64,000 nucleotides of DNA from Lachnobacterium bovis (GTDB lineage Bacteria; Bacillota; Clostridia; Lachnospirales; Lachnospiraceae). The stretch lies in the NCBI RefSeq assembly GCF_900111325.1, contig NZ_FOGW01000006.1, positions 79,626 through 143,625 of the forward strand, read 5' to 3'. Positions 35,158 to 44,859 of the stretch are shown piece after piece; position 1 is the stretch's first letter; every line of letters starts with the position of its first letter. The notes beneath the pieces were generated by a model. The model searched no databases, was not told where the DNA came from, and worked only from the letters and a program-made list of their open reading frames with translations. The translations under genes were made by a program, and so were the position numbers.

Positions 35158-35517
35158 ATGAAAGGGCAAATGGATACCCAATATGGGAAAATTTTGATTG
35201 ATGATGATGTTATAGCAACATATGCTGGTTCTGTAGCAGTAGAGTGCTTTGGAATCGTTGGTATGGCAGCAGTTAATATGAAGGATGGTCTTGTTAAATT
35301 ATTAAAAAGAGACTATATGGCTCATGGCATTTCTGTTAATGTTAGCGCCGAGAATAAGATTACAATAGATTTTCATGTTATTATTGCTTATGGTATAAGT
35401 ATTAATACAGTGTCAGATAACTTAATCGATACAGTAAAATATAAAGTTGAAGAATTTACAGGCATGGAAATTGATAAAATCAATATTTACGTCGAAGGCG
35501 TACGTGTTATTGATTAA
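35158..35517 (+). CDS. Asp23/Gls24 family protein (YloU-like)
   Basis: 119 residues. The Asp23 domain shows GKILIDDDVIATYAGSVAVE and CFGIVGMA, then ISVNVSAENKITIDFHVII and the C-terminal IDKINIYVEGVRV. Members are cytoplasmic, often membrane-associated stress proteins of unclear biochemical role. YloU sits before the DAK2 gene in B. subtilis as here. GGAGGTAAGAT precedes the ATG. Confidence 0.93.
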   Translation: MKGQMDTQYGKILIDDDVIATYAGSVAVECFGIVGMAAVNMKDGLVKLLKRDYMAHGISVNVSAENKITIDFHVIIAYGISINTVSDNLIDTVKYKVEEFTGMEIDKINIYVEGVRVID

Positions 35518-35531
35518 GGAGGACTATTAAA

Positions 35532-37208
35532 TTGAAAATTACCAGTATTAAAGCAGATTTATTGGCAAAAATGTTTTTAGCTGGAGCTAAGAATTTAGAA
35601 GCAAAAAAAGAATGGATTAATGAACTTAATGTATTTCCTGTTCCAGATGGAGATACAGGTACAAATATGTCTATGACTATAATGTCGGCAGCAAGAGCTG
35701 TTAGTGAGTTAGATAATCCTACAATGGAAAAACTTGCTAAAGCTATCTCTTCAGGTTCTTTAAGGGGAGCTAGAGGTAACTCAGGTGTTATTTTATCTCA
35801 GTTATTTAGAGGATTTTGTAAAGTAATTAAAGAATATGATGAGTTAGATGTTGTTATTTTAAGTGAAGCAGTTCAAAAGGCTGTAGAAACAGCTTATAAG
35901 GCTGTAATGAAGCCTAAAGAAGGTACTATTTTAACAGTTGCTAAAGGTGGAGCAGTTAAGGCTGAAGAACTTGCAACAAAAACAGATGATGTAGTAGAAT
36001 TTGTTTCTGGCGTTATAGAAGAGGCTGAATATGTATTAAGTAAGACACCAGATATGTTACCGGTATTAAAACAGGCAGGTGTTGTTGATTCAGGCGGACA
36101 AGGTTTAGTACAGGTCTTAAAAGGTGCATTTGATGCGTTAACAGGAAAAGAAATTGATTATACAATAGAATCAACAGAAAAAGCAAAAACAGCAGATACT
36201 GTTAATACTACACAACCACAAGAAGTTGAAATTAAATTTGGATATTGTACAGAATTTATTATTATGTTAAATAATCCAATTTCTGATAAAGAAGAGAAAG
36301 CATATAAGTCTTTCCTCGAATCAATTGGTGATTCAATTGTTGTTGTTGCTGACGACGAGATTGTTAAGACTCATGTTCATACAAATGATCCAGGTTTAGC
36401 AATTCAAAAAGCATTGACTTTTGGTGCTTTATCAAGAATTAAGATTGATAATATGAGAGAAGAGCATCAAGAGAAATTAATCAAAGATGCTAACAAATTA
36501 GCAAAACAACAAGCCGTTGAAGAAAAAGAAGAACCAAAGATGGAGCATAAAGAAGTTGGATTTATTGCTGTTTCTATAGGTGATGGAATTAATGAAATAT
36601 TAAAAGCACTTGGAACAGATTACATCATTGAAGGTGGCCAGACAATGAATCCAAGTACAGATGATGTATTAAGTGCAATTGAAAAAGTAAATGCAGATAC
36701 AATATATGTTTTACCAAATAACAAAAACATTATTATGGCTGCAAATCAGGCGGCTTCATTATGTGAGGATAAAGAAATTATTGTTATTCCATCAAAGACA
36801 ATTCCACAGGGAATTACAGCATTAGTAAATTATGTTGTTGGAGCATCAGCTGAAGAAAATAAAGAAAACATGATGGCTGAAATTGAAAATGTAAAAACAG
36901 GACAAGTAACTTATGCTGTTAGAGATACAGAAATAGATGGAAAAGAAATCAAACAAAATGATTTCATGGGTATAGGAGATAAGTCTATTTTATCTGTTGG
37001 ACAAAATCTTGAAGTTACTACTTTAGAAATGATAGATGAGATGGTAGATGAAGATTCTGCAATTGTTAGTATCTATATTGGTGCTGACGCAAAAGAAGAA
37101 GATGCTAATAAGATTGCTGAAGAGATTCAGAAAAAATATTCAGATTTAGAAGTTGAAGTAAATAACGGTGGACAACCAATCTATTATTATATAATTTCAG
37201 TAGAATAG
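35532..37208 (+). CDS. DAK2 (DhaL) domain protein, FakA/YloV-like fatty acid kinase subunit
   Basis: 558 residues from a TTG start 7-8 bases after AAGGAGGAC. The N-terminal DhaL domain has NVFPVPDGDTGTNMSMTI, with the Asp residues that bind Mg-ATP, and SGSLRGARGNSGVILSQLF. A middle domain with YCTEFIIMLNN and a C-terminal EDD-like part follow. FakA phosphorylates fatty acids held by a FakB (DegV) partner; no degV-type gene is in the window. It sits in the conserved asp23-DAK2-recG order. Confidence 0.9.
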   Translation: MKITSIKADLLAKMFLAGAKNLEAKKEWINELNVFPVPDGDTGTNMSMTIMSAARAVSELDNPTMEKLAKAISSGSLRGARGNSGVILSQLFRGFCKVIKEYDELDVVILSEAVQKAVETAYKAVMKPKEGTILTVAKGGAVKAEELATKTDDVVEFVSGVIEEAEYVLSKTPDMLPVLKQAGVVDSGGQGLVQVLKGAFDALTGKEIDYTIESTEKAKTADTVNTTQPQEVEIKFGYCTEFIIMLNNPISDKEEKAYKSFLESIGDSIVVVADDEIVKTHVHTNDPGLAIQKALTFGALSRIKIDNMREEHQEKLIKDANKLAKQQAVEEKEEPKMEHKEVGFIAVSIGDGINEILKALGTDYIIEGGQTMNPSTDDVLSAIEKVNADTIYVLPNNKNIIMAANQAASLCEDKEIIVIPSKTIPQGITALVNYVVGASAEENKENMMAEIENVKTGQVTYAVRDTEIDGKEIKQNDFMGIGDKSILSVGQNLEVTTLEMIDEMVDEDSAIVSIYIGADAKEEDANKIAEEIQKKYSDLEVEVNNGGQPIYYYIISVE

Positions 37209-37223
37209 TTTTAGGAGCTATAT

Positions 37224-39284
37224 ATGGAATTACAAACTTCGATTATAAATATAAAAGGCATTGGACCTAAAACTGAAAATATGTTGAAAAAGATAGGAGT
37301 ATACACTGTAGGTGATATACTCCTTCATTTTCCTAGAAATTACTTATTGTATCCTAAAGCGCAATTATTAGATAATGAGATTGAACCGAATAAAATTTAT
37401 GCAATAAGGGCAATTGTATCTAAAACACCTATTGTAAAAAATAATACAAGAATTCCTATTACGTTGTTATATTTATATCATGCTGGAGTTAATATGGAGT
37501 GCATATGGTATAGAATGCCATATATTAAGTCTAAATTAATACCAGGGAAGTATATTATTTTTTATGGTAAAATAAAACAAAAAAATAATAGGTTTGTTAT
37601 GGAACAACCTGATGTTTATACAGAAGAAGAATATGCTAGAATTGAGAACAATTTGACGCCAATATATTCTTTGACTGCAGGACTTTCTAACAAGATGGTT
37701 ACTAAAACAATTGCAGAAGTCATAAAAAATGATAATTTGTTTATGGATTATTTGCCACAAGATATAAAGGCTAAGTATAATCTATGTGATTATAATTATG
37801 CTCTAAAACAAATTCATTTTCCAGATAATATGGATAGCTTAATAGTTGCACGAAAAAGATTAGTTTTTGATGAGTTTTTTATCTTTATTTTAGCCATGCA
37901 GTTACAAAAAAGTAGACAAATAAAGGCAAAAAATCATTTCGTTTTCAAAAAAGATGATTTTGTGGAAAAACTTATAAAAAAGCTACCATATGAATTGACA
38001 GATGCACAAAAAAGAGCTTTGTCTGAAGTTAGAAATGATCTTAGAAAAGATGTTTCAATGGAAAGATTGATACAAGGTGATGTTGGATCAGGAAAAACTA
38101 TTGTAGCGTTTTTGGCAATGTGTGAGGCATTTAAAAATGGATATCAGTCTGCAATAATGGCACCGACAGAAGTATTAGCACGACAACATTATGATACTTT
38201 TTTAGAATGGTCTACGCTGTTTGGACTTGATATTCCTTTGATTTTATTGACTGGTTCAATGACTGCTAAGCAAAAAAGAGAAGCGTATGATAGTATATTA
38301 AATACACCAAATGCAATGATTATTGGAACACATGCTGTGATTCAAGAAAAGGTTGAATATTGTAATTTGGCATTAGTTGTAACTGATGAACAGCATAGAT
38401 TTGGTGTGCAACAAAGAAGTACTTTTTCAAAAAAGGGAGATCAACCTCATATAATTGTAATGAGTGCAACACCAATTCCTAGAACTTTGGCGATAATTTT
38501 GTATGGTGATTTAGACGTATCAATTATCGATGAAGTGCCGGCAAGACGATTGCCAACTAAAAATTGTGTAGTAGATTCGGGTTATAGAAATAAAGCATAT
38601 GAATTTATTGCTTCACAAGTAAAAATGGGGCATCAAGCATATGTTATATGTCCTTTAGTAGAAGAGTCTGAAAATATGGACGGTGAAAATGTAACTGATT
38701 ATACTAAAATGATGCAACAACTCTACAAGGATAAGATAAAAGTAGCAATGTTAAATGGAAAGATGAAACCGGCGCAAAAAAATGCAATTATGGAGTCGTT
38801 TGCTAAAAATGAAGTACAAGTTTTAGTTTCAACGACAGTAGTTGAAGTAGGTGTAAATGTACCAAATTCTACGGTTATGATGATAGAAAATGCAGATAGA
38901 TTTGGGCTAGCGCAATTGCATCAATTGAGGGGACGAATTGGTAGAGGAGATGCACAAGGATACTGTATAATGATAAATACTTCGAAAAGTAAAAATGCAA
39001 AAAAACGTTTAGAAATTTTAAATAAATCAAACGATGGCTTTTATATTGCAAGCGAAGATTTGAAGTTAAGAGGACCAGGTGATTTCTTTGGAATTCGTCA
39101 AAGTGGAGAATTTAATTTTCAATTAGCGGATATTTATCAAGATGCAGATGTATTAAAAAAAGCTGCAGATAGTGTTAATGAAATTCTAGACCAGGATTCT
39201 ACTTTACAAGAGGATAAAAATAAGAATTTAAAAATATGGTTAGAAAGACACTTAAGTGAAAGTCTTCAGAATATTAATTTATAA
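37224..39284 (+). CDS. recG: ATP-dependent DNA helicase RecG
   Basis: 686 residues. The wedge/OB domain starts with IKGIGPKTENMLKKIGVYTVGD, followed by superfamily 2 helicase motifs: Walker A QGDVGSGKTIVAFL, Walker B with VTDEQHRFG, VMSATPIPRTLA, and motif VI QLRGRIGRG. RecG remodels stalled replication forks and Holliday junctions. Length and order are normal. Ribosome site TTTAGGAGC. Convergent with the NFACT gene, sharing its terminator. Confidence 0.96.
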   Translation: MELQTSIINIKGIGPKTENMLKKIGVYTVGDILLHFPRNYLLYPKAQLLDNEIEPNKIYAIRAIVSKTPIVKNNTRIPITLLYLYHAGVNMECIWYRMPYIKSKLIPGKYIIFYGKIKQKNNRFVMEQPDVYTEEEYARIENNLTPIYSLTAGLSNKMVTKTIAEVIKNDNLFMDYLPQDIKAKYNLCDYNYALKQIHFPDNMDSLIVARKRLVFDEFFIFILAMQLQKSRQIKAKNHFVFKKDDFVEKLIKKLPYELTDAQKRALSEVRNDLRKDVSMERLIQGDVGSGKTIVAFLAMCEAFKNGYQSAIMAPTEVLARQHYDTFLEWSTLFGLDIPLILLTGSMTAKQKREAYDSILNTPNAMIIGTHAVIQEKVEYCNLALVVTDEQHRFGVQQRSTFSKKGDQPHIIVMSATPIPRTLAIILYGDLDVSIIDEVPARRLPTKNCVVDSGYRNKAYEFIASQVKMGHQAYVICPLVEESENMDGENVTDYTKMMQQLYKDKIKVAMLNGKMKPAQKNAIMESFAKNEVQVLVSTTVVEVGVNVPNSTVMMIENADRFGLAQLHQLRGRIGRGDAQGYCIMINTSKSKNAKKRLEILNKSNDGFYIASEDLKLRGPGDFFGIRQSGEFNFQLADIYQDADVLKKAADSVNEILDQDSTLQEDKNKNLKIWLERHLSESLQNINL

Positions 39285-39286
39285 AA

Positions 39287-39364
39287 AAACACTCTATTCT
39301 TTTATCGTTTTATATGTATTAAAGGTATAATACATATTGATTTGAATAAAAGAGTAGAGTGTTT
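39287..39364. terminator. Bidirectional cruciform-like terminator between recG and the NFACT gene
   Basis: AAACACTCTATTCTTTTAT (39287-39305) pairs with ATAAAAGAGTAGAGTGTTT (39346-39364), 19 bp with one G-U pair. An inner palindrome around TATGTATTA/TAATACATA (39312-39336) fills the loop. An A-run at 39283-39289 gives the minus strand a strong T-tract. Confidence 0.88.
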
Positions 39365-39371
39365 ATTTTAA

Positions 39372-41117
39372 TTAATCCATTTTCTTTAGGTTTGAAATGT
39401 CTGGTATAGCAATTAAGGAATAATTTGTATAGTATACAACAAATCCAGGTGCACCAGAGTTTGGCTTTTTAACATTTTTCTTTTGTAAATAATCTACTTC
39501 AACTTTTTCATTTTCACGTCCACTAGAATAGTATGCAGCTAAACTTCCTGCTTCTTCAAAAACACGATCAGGTAATTCTGAATTGTTTGATTTAACGATA
39601 ACATGTGAACCAGGCATTCCCTTAGCATGGAACCACCAGTCGTTTCCAGTCGCAAATTTAAAAGTAAGCTGATCGTTTTGATAATTATTTTTACCTACAT
39701 AGATATCATAGCCATCGCTTGAAACATAGTGAAAAGGTTTACTTTTTGTTTTTATTTTTTTGTTATTCTTATGTTTTTTAATATAACCAAAATCGATTAA
39801 TTCCTCTTTTATCTGAATTAAATCGTCGGATGATGTTGCTATATCTATTGATGCTTGAATCGATTCTAAATGTTTTATCTCTTTATCAGTATCCTCAATT
39901 AACTCAGTTAATGCTTCATAAGTTCTTTTTAATTTTTGATATTTATCAAAATATTTTTTGGAATTCTCTTGAGGCGTAATTGTTGGATCAAGAGGAATTT
40001 TAATAATTTTGTTGTCATCGTAGTAATTAGGCGCTTCTAAAAATTTGGCGTCTGGATCAAGATTATAACCATAGGAATTAATTAATTCTCCATATACTCT
40101 AAATTTGTCACGCTTGTTAGTATCTTTTAATTGCTTTGTTTGTAAAGATAATTTCTTTTGGTTGCGCTCTAAAGATGTTGTAACAATATGTCGCAATTCA
40201 TAAGATTTTTGGCGTATACGCGAGTGGATATTTTTTTCTTTGTAAAATATTTCTAACACTTCTGAAATAGAATCATAGTTTGTAGAAACATAATCTTGAT
40301 ATTGTGTCAGTGTTACAGAAGAAAATTCGATAGGAACTTTATTTTCTCTAATAATACAAGGTTGAAATTTATTGTTTTTAAGATCTTCGATAAACCAGAA
40401 GAAACAATTTGAAACATGCTTTAATTCATCTGCTGTAAATGCACTAACAGAACTATCACCGTCAATACCGGAACGATAACAAATCTCACTTGCAATAAGA
40501 GGACTTATACCATTAAACGAAGTATAGATGGCTTTTATTACAGATAGTGGTTTAGAAATTATTATATTAAATAATTCATCAGAATTATTGATTTCGAATG
40601 GATTAATTTTGTTCCCTTGAGTATTTGGAATAAAATACTTTCTTCCTGGAAGAACTTCCCTTAAAGAACTAACTAAACAAGAAACATGTTTAATACTGTT
40701 TATGATAGTATTATCTTTGTCACAAAAAATTATATTTGAATGTTTGCCCATAAGTTCTACAATTAAAGTTTTTTGAGATAAATCCCCCATTTCATCTAAG
40801 TGCTCAATGTCAAAATGGATTATTCTATCAAAATTTGGCTGATAAATTTTTGTGATTCTACCATTTGCAATGTGTTTTCGAAGAACCATACAAAAAGTTG
40901 GGGCTTGTAAAGGGGCTGTTTTGTTTTCATTGGTTAAACACATGAAAGGCAATGACGCATTTACTGAAATAAGTAAACGTGTTGAGCCTTTTGTACCCTT
41001 AAAAGTTAAAAGAAGTTCATCTTTTTCAGGTTGAGAAATTTTACTTATTCTTGAATTTAAAATTGTATTATTTAGTTCGTGAACTAAATTTGATATGACG
41101 ATACCATCAAAGGCCAT
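39372..41117 (-). CDS. rqcH: NFACT protein, Rqc2 homologue RqcH
   Basis: 581 residues. The start is the ATG five codons inside the open frame, because GGAGGTAA lies just before it and the protein then begins MAFDGIVISNLVHEL, the family start. The N-terminal NFACT-N domain is followed by a long coiled-coil middle (about 290-430) and the NFACT-R domain with YVGKNNYQNDQLTFK, WWFHAKGMPGSHVIVK. RqcH binds stalled 50S subunits and adds alanine tails for degradation. It is also annotated as a fibronectin-binding protein in older work. Opposite to recG and yicC. Confidence 0.93.
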   Translation of the reverse strand: MAFDGIVISNLVHELNNTILNSRISKISQPEKDELLLTFKGTKGSTRLLISVNASLPFMCLTNENKTAPLQAPTFCMVLRKHIANGRITKIYQPNFDRIIHFDIEHLDEMGDLSQKTLIVELMGKHSNIIFCDKDNTIINSIKHVSCLVSSLREVLPGRKYFIPNTQGNKINPFEINNSDELFNIIISKPLSVIKAIYTSFNGISPLIASEICYRSGIDGDSSVSAFTADELKHVSNCFFWFIEDLKNNKFQPCIIRENKVPIEFSSVTLTQYQDYVSTNYDSISEVLEIFYKEKNIHSRIRQKSYELRHIVTTSLERNQKKLSLQTKQLKDTNKRDKFRVYGELINSYGYNLDPDAKFLEAPNYYDDNKIIKIPLDPTITPQENSKKYFDKYQKLKRTYEALTELIEDTDKEIKHLESIQASIDIATSSDDLIQIKEELIDFGYIKKHKNNKKIKTKSKPFHYVSSDGYDIYVGKNNYQNDQLTFKFATGNDWWFHAKGMPGSHVIVKSNNSELPDRVFEEAGSLAAYYSSGRENEKVEVDYLQKKNVKKPNSGAPGFVVYYTNYSLIAIPDISNLKKMD

Positions 41118-41187
41118 AGTCTTTACCTCCATCTAAAAATAAACACCATAATTATACAAAAAATAACTAAAAATATCAATGATGTAT

Positions 41188-41216
41188 TTGACGAAATGGC
41201 AATTTGGCATTATAAT
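41188..41216 (+). promoter_or_regulatory. Sigma-A promoter of the yicC operon
   Basis: TTGACG (41188-41193), exactly 17 bases, TATAAT (41211-41216), 80 bases upstream of yicC. Confidence 0.8.
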
Positions 41217-41296
41217 AAAATACGATTATGCATTTTGGTGCATATTAAATTTTCGTAAAAATTCTAGATTTATAGAATTTTGGAAAGGACACTGTA

Positions 41297-42181
41297 ATGG
41301 TAAAAAGTATGACAGGCTTTGGTCGTGCAGAATTTGTCGACGAAAATTGCAGATTTACGATAGAGATTAAATCTGTAAATCACAGATATCTTGACATAAA
41401 TGCTAGAATGCCTAAGAAGTTTAATTCGTTAGAAGGTAAGATTAGAAATCTTTTAAAAGAATATGTACAAAGAGGCAAAATTGATATATATATAACGTAT
41501 GAAGATTTAAAGGAAAATAATCAGGCTCTTCGTTACAATGAAGAAATGGCTAGACAGTATCTTATATATTTAAAACAAATGGGAGAAACATTTGGTGTTG
41601 AGAATGATATTAGAGTAAGTACATTATCACGTTATCCAGACGTCTTCGTGATGGAGGATAAAGAGACTGATGAGACAATGTTATGGCCTAAATTAGAAGC
41701 AACTATAAGAAATGCAGCAGAAGCATTTAGTGAATCGAGAATTAAAGAGGGTATTAATCTTCATAAAGATTTACAAGAGAAGCTTATGAATATGCAGAAG
41801 TATGTTGATTTTATAGAAGAAAAATCACCAGAAATTGTTAAGCAATATAAAGAAAAAATCGAAGAAAGAATTAAAGAAATTCTTGGCGAGGGTAAAGTTG
41901 ATGAGTGGAAGTTAGCTACAGAAGTTACTCTTTATGCTGATAAAGTTTGTGTCGATGAAGAAATTGTTAGATTGAGAAGTCACATTAAGGCAGCAATTGA
42001 TGAGATGAATGATGAAACAATCGATGATGTTGGACGCAAGTTGAATTTTATTGCTCAGGAAATGAACAGAGAGGCGACAACTATTCTTTCAAAAGCGAAT
42101 AATATTGATATATCGAGTGTTGGAATTGAACTTAAGACAGATATAGAAAAAGTTAGAGAGCAAATACAAAATATAGAATAG
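41297..42181 (+). CDS. YicC/YloC family endoribonuclease
   Basis: 294 residues. Begins KSMTGFGRAEF, the family signature, followed by IEIKSVNHRYLDINARMPKKF. The C-terminal DUF1732 part ends with GRKLNFIAQEMNREATTILSKA. E. coli YicC and B. subtilis YloC are endoribonucleases. Ribosome site GAAAGGA. Starts the conserved yicC-remA-gmk-rpoZ order. Confidence 0.94.
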   Translation: MVKSMTGFGRAEFVDENCRFTIEIKSVNHRYLDINARMPKKFNSLEGKIRNLLKEYVQRGKIDIYITYEDLKENNQALRYNEEMARQYLIYLKQMGETFGVENDIRVSTLSRYPDVFVMEDKETDETMLWPKLEATIRNAAEAFSESRIKEGINLHKDLQEKLMNMQKYVDFIEEKSPEIVKQYKEKIEERIKEILGEGKVDEWKLATEVTLYADKVCVDEEIVRLRSHIKAAIDEMNDETIDDVGRKLNFIAQEMNREATTILSKANNIDISSVGIELKTDIEKVREQIQNIE

Positions 42182-42187
42182 GTGCAT

Positions 42188-42424
42188 ATGAATAAATTAA
42201 TTAATATTGGCTATGGAAATTTAGTTAATGTGGATAAGGTTATTGCAATTGTTTCAGCAGAGTCAGCTCCGGCTAAGAGACAAATAATTTATGCTAAAGA
42301 TAATCATAAAATAATCGATGCTACGCAAGGGCGCAAGACGAAAAGTATTATATATACTTCAGATGATTATATTATAACATCATCTCTTCAAACAGATACG
42401 TTGATTAATAGGTTTGAGAGATAA
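42188..42424 (+). CDS. remA: DUF370 family regulator, RemA/ExtA type
   Basis: 78 residues from the ATG at 42188; a GTG at 42182, right after the yicC stop, is the alternative, and both have weak ribosome sites, so coupling to yicC is likely. The core INIGYGNLVNVDKVIAIVS, SAPAKRQII and IDATQGRKTKSII matches RemA. In B. subtilis RemA is a DNA-binding activator of biofilm matrix and osmoprotectant genes. A regulatory role here is inferred. It lies between yicC and gmk as in Bacillus. Confidence 0.9.
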   Translation: MNKLINIGYGNLVNVDKVIAIVSAESAPAKRQIIYAKDNHKIIDATQGRKTKSIIYTSDDYIITSSLQTDTLINRFER

Positions 42425-42472
42425 AGAGTTATATTACATTTATAAAAGAAATATAGAAAAAGAGGTATCACG

Positions 42473-43141
42473 ATGAGCGAGAAGCAAAAAGGTATTTTAG
42501 TTGTTGTTTCTGGATTTTCAGGCGTTGGTAAAGGAACCATAATGAAAAAGTTGCTTAATGATTATAAAGAAGATTATGCTTTATCTGTATCAGCAACTAC
42601 AAGAAGTCCTAGAGCAGGAGAAATTCATGGACAATCATATTTTTTCGTTTCTAAAGAGAAATTTGAAGATATGATTAAGGAAAATGAATTGATTGAATAT
42701 GCGCAATATGTTGGTAATTATTATGGAACACCAAAAGAATATGTATTTGAACAACTTGATGCTGGAAAAAGTGTTATATTAGAAATAGAAATACAAGGTG
42801 CACTTAAGATTAAGGAACAGTTTCCAAGTACTAAGTTGTTATTTATAACAGCGCCAAGTGCCCAAGAATTGAAAAAACGTTTAGAAAATCGTGGCACCGA
42901 GACAGAGGACGTAATTAATTTTAGAATGAAGAGAGCTGTTGAAGAGTCAGAAGAAATTGAAAAGTATGATTATTTGATATGCAACGAAGAGATAGATAAA
43001 GCTGTTTCTAAGGTTCATTCAATCATACAAAATTGTAGGTTTAACAATCTTGATGAAATTAAGCAAGATTTAATTATAAATAATTTAGAAAATATAAATC
43101 AGATGAGAAGTGATTTGAAAAACTTTTCGAAAGGAGAATAA
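42473..43141 (+). CDS. gmk: Guanylate kinase
   Basis: 222 residues. Phosphorylates GMP to GDP. P-loop VSGFSGVGKGTIMKKL, then SVSATTRSPRAGEIHGQSYFF (GMP-binding), YYGTPKEYV and VILEIEIQGALKI. The C-terminal part is about 15 residues longer than E. coli Gmk. Ribosome site AGAGGTATC. It precedes rpoZ by 2 bases. Confidence 0.96.
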   Translation: MSEKQKGILVVVSGFSGVGKGTIMKKLLNDYKEDYALSVSATTRSPRAGEIHGQSYFFVSKEKFEDMIKENELIEYAQYVGNYYGTPKEYVFEQLDAGKSVILEIEIQGALKIKEQFPSTKLLFITAPSAQELKKRLENRGTETEDVINFRMKRAVEESEEIEKYDYLICNEEIDKAVSKVHSIIQNCRFNNLDEIKQDLIINNLENINQMRSDLKNFSKGE

Positions 43142-43143
43142 AA

Positions 43144-43491
43144 ATGATACATCCATCATATGTAGAATTAATGAAAGTAGTAAATAGTGATGCAGCAGAA
43201 ATCGGAGAGGAACCAGTTGTAAATAGCCGTTATTCAATCGTTTTAGCTTCAGCTAGACGTGCAAGACAGATTATTGCAGGTGCTGAACCATACGTGGCTA
43301 AACCTAAATGTGATAAACCTCTTTCAATTGCTGTTGAGGAATTATATTATGGTCAAGTAAGAATTTTATCAGAGGATGAAGCAAAACAGCTTGACGAAAG
43401 CAAAAAAATTAAAGCTGAATCTGAGAATACTGAACAAGTTGAAAATAATTCAGTTGAAGTTGACAATAATGAAATAATTGAGAATTTATAG
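43144..43491 (+). CDS. rpoZ: RNA polymerase omega subunit
   Basis: 115 residues. NSRYSIVLASARRARQII is the conserved omega segment near residue 28, followed by KPLSIAVEELYYGQVRI. An acidic C-terminal tail (about 85-115) is longer than in E. coli omega. AAAGGAG lies at the end of gmk. It assists polymerase assembly. Confidence 0.93.
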   Translation: MIHPSYVELMKVVNSDAAEIGEEPVVNSRYSIVLASARRARQIIAGAEPYVAKPKCDKPLSIAVEELYYGQVRILSEDEAKQLDESKKIKAESENTEQVENNSVEVDNNEIIENL

Positions 43492-43496
43492 AATAT

Positions 43497-43522
43497 AAAG
43501 GAATGGCTTTGCCATTCCTTTT
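43497..43522 (+). terminator. Short hairpin between rpoZ and rimO, possible attenuator
   Basis: AAAGGAATGG (43497-43506) pairs with CCATTCCTTT (43512-43521) around CTTTG. Only four T's follow, so termination would be partial. The rimO ribosome site starts a few bases later. Confidence 0.5.
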
Positions 43523-43536
43523 AAAAGTGAGGTTAT

Positions 43537-44859
43537 ATGAAGTTATTATTTATTTCACTAGGTTGTGATAAAAATTTAGTTGATTCAGAATTTATGATTG
43601 GAAAGTTAACATCTAAAGGAATCACGCTTACAGATGATGAAACTGAGGCAGATATTATTATTGTTAATAGTTGTTGTTTCATTGGAGATGCTAAAGAAGA
43701 AAGTATTAATACGATTCTTGAAATGGCTCAACAGAAAGAAACAGGAAATTGTAAGGCATTGATTGTGACAGGATGTTTAGCTCAAAGATATAAAGATGAA
43801 GTTAAAAAAGAAATACCAGAAGTTGATGCAATTATTGGAACTAATTCGTATGATGATATTTATGAAGCTGTTGAGGAAACACTTAATAAAAAATATTATA
43901 CTTCATTGAAAGAGTTAGTGGGATTCCCTAAGATGGAAGCAAAAAGATGCCTTACTACAGGTGGACATTATGCGTATCTTAAAATTGCAGAGGGATGTAA
44001 TAAGAGATGTACATATTGTATAATTCCATATATTAGAGGAAATTATAGAAGTATTCCTATAGAAGAATTGGTTAATCAAGCAAAAGAGTTAGTTGCTGGG
44101 GGAGTAAAAGAATTAATATTAGTTGCTCAGGAGACAACTCTTTATGGTATTGATTTATACAAAGAAAAATCATTACATAGATTGTTAGATGAACTTAATA
44201 AAATAGATGGATTAGAATGGATTAGAATTTTATATTGTTATCCAGAAGAAATTTATGATGAATTAGTAGAAGCTATAATTAGAAATGAAAAGGTATGTCA
44301 TTATTTAGATATGCCAATTCAGCATTGTAATGATGATGTATTAAAGAGAATGCATCGTAAGACTAATAAAAAAGACTTAGAAAAAATTATAACATCACTT
44401 AGAAATAAGATACCTGATATAACATTAAGAACAACTTTAATTACAGGTTTTCCAGGTGAAACAAAAGCGGCACATGAAGAAATGCTTGAATTTGTCAACA
44501 AATTTGAATTTGATCGATTAGGAGCATTTACTTATTCACCAGAAGAAGGAACACCCGCTGCTTCATATGAAGACCAAATTCCAGAAGATGTTAAGAAAGA
44601 TTATCAGCTTGATATTATGGAATTGCAAGAAGAAATTAGTTTCGAAAAAAATGAAAAAATGGTTGGAAAAGTTCTTGATGCTTTCATTGAAGGGAAAGTT
44701 GCAGACGAGAATGTTTATATAGGTAGAACTTATAGAGACGCTCCAGGCGTTGATGGTTATATTTTTGTAGATACTGATAAGGAACTTATGTCTGGTGACA
44801 TGGTAAAAGTTAAAGTCACTGGCGCATATGAATATGATTTGATAGGAGAATTAGTATGA
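43537..44859 (+). CDS. rimO: Ribosomal protein S12 methylthiotransferase RimO
   Basis: 440 residues. Radical-SAM enzyme that adds a methylthio group to an Asp of ribosomal protein S12. UPF0004 domain SLGCDKNLVDSEFMIG, further cysteines in NSCCFIGDA and VTGCLAQRY. The radical-SAM motif is EGCNKRCTYCIIPYIRGNY. A C-terminal TRAM domain ends the protein. The start LFISLGCDKN separates it from MiaB, encoded at 22982. Overlaps pgsA by 4 bases. Confidence 0.95.
   Translation: MKLLFISLGCDKNLVDSEFMIGKLTSKGITLTDDETEADIIIVNSCCFIGDAKEESINTILEMAQQKETGNCKALIVTGCLAQRYKDEVKKEIPEVDAIIGTNSYDDIYEAVEETLNKKYYTSLKELVGFPKMEAKRCLTTGGHYAYLKIAEGCNKRCTYCIIPYIRGNYRSIPIEELVNQAKELVAGGVKELILVAQETTLYGIDLYKEKSLHRLLDELNKIDGLEWIRILYCYPEEIYDELVEAIIRNEKVCHYLDMPIQHCNDDVLKRMHRKTNKKDLEKIITSLRNKIPDITLRTTLITGFPGETKAAHEEMLEFVNKFEFDRLGAFTYSPEEGTPAASYEDQIPEDVKKDYQLDIMELQEEISFEKNEKMVGKVLDAFIEGKVADENVYIGRTYRDAPGVDGYIFVDTDKELMSGDMVKVKVTGAYEYDLIGELV

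Noticed and set aside
41179..41370. Plus-strand frame of 63 codons before and into yicC
   Set aside because: It spans the yicC promoter and overlaps the real gene in another frame.
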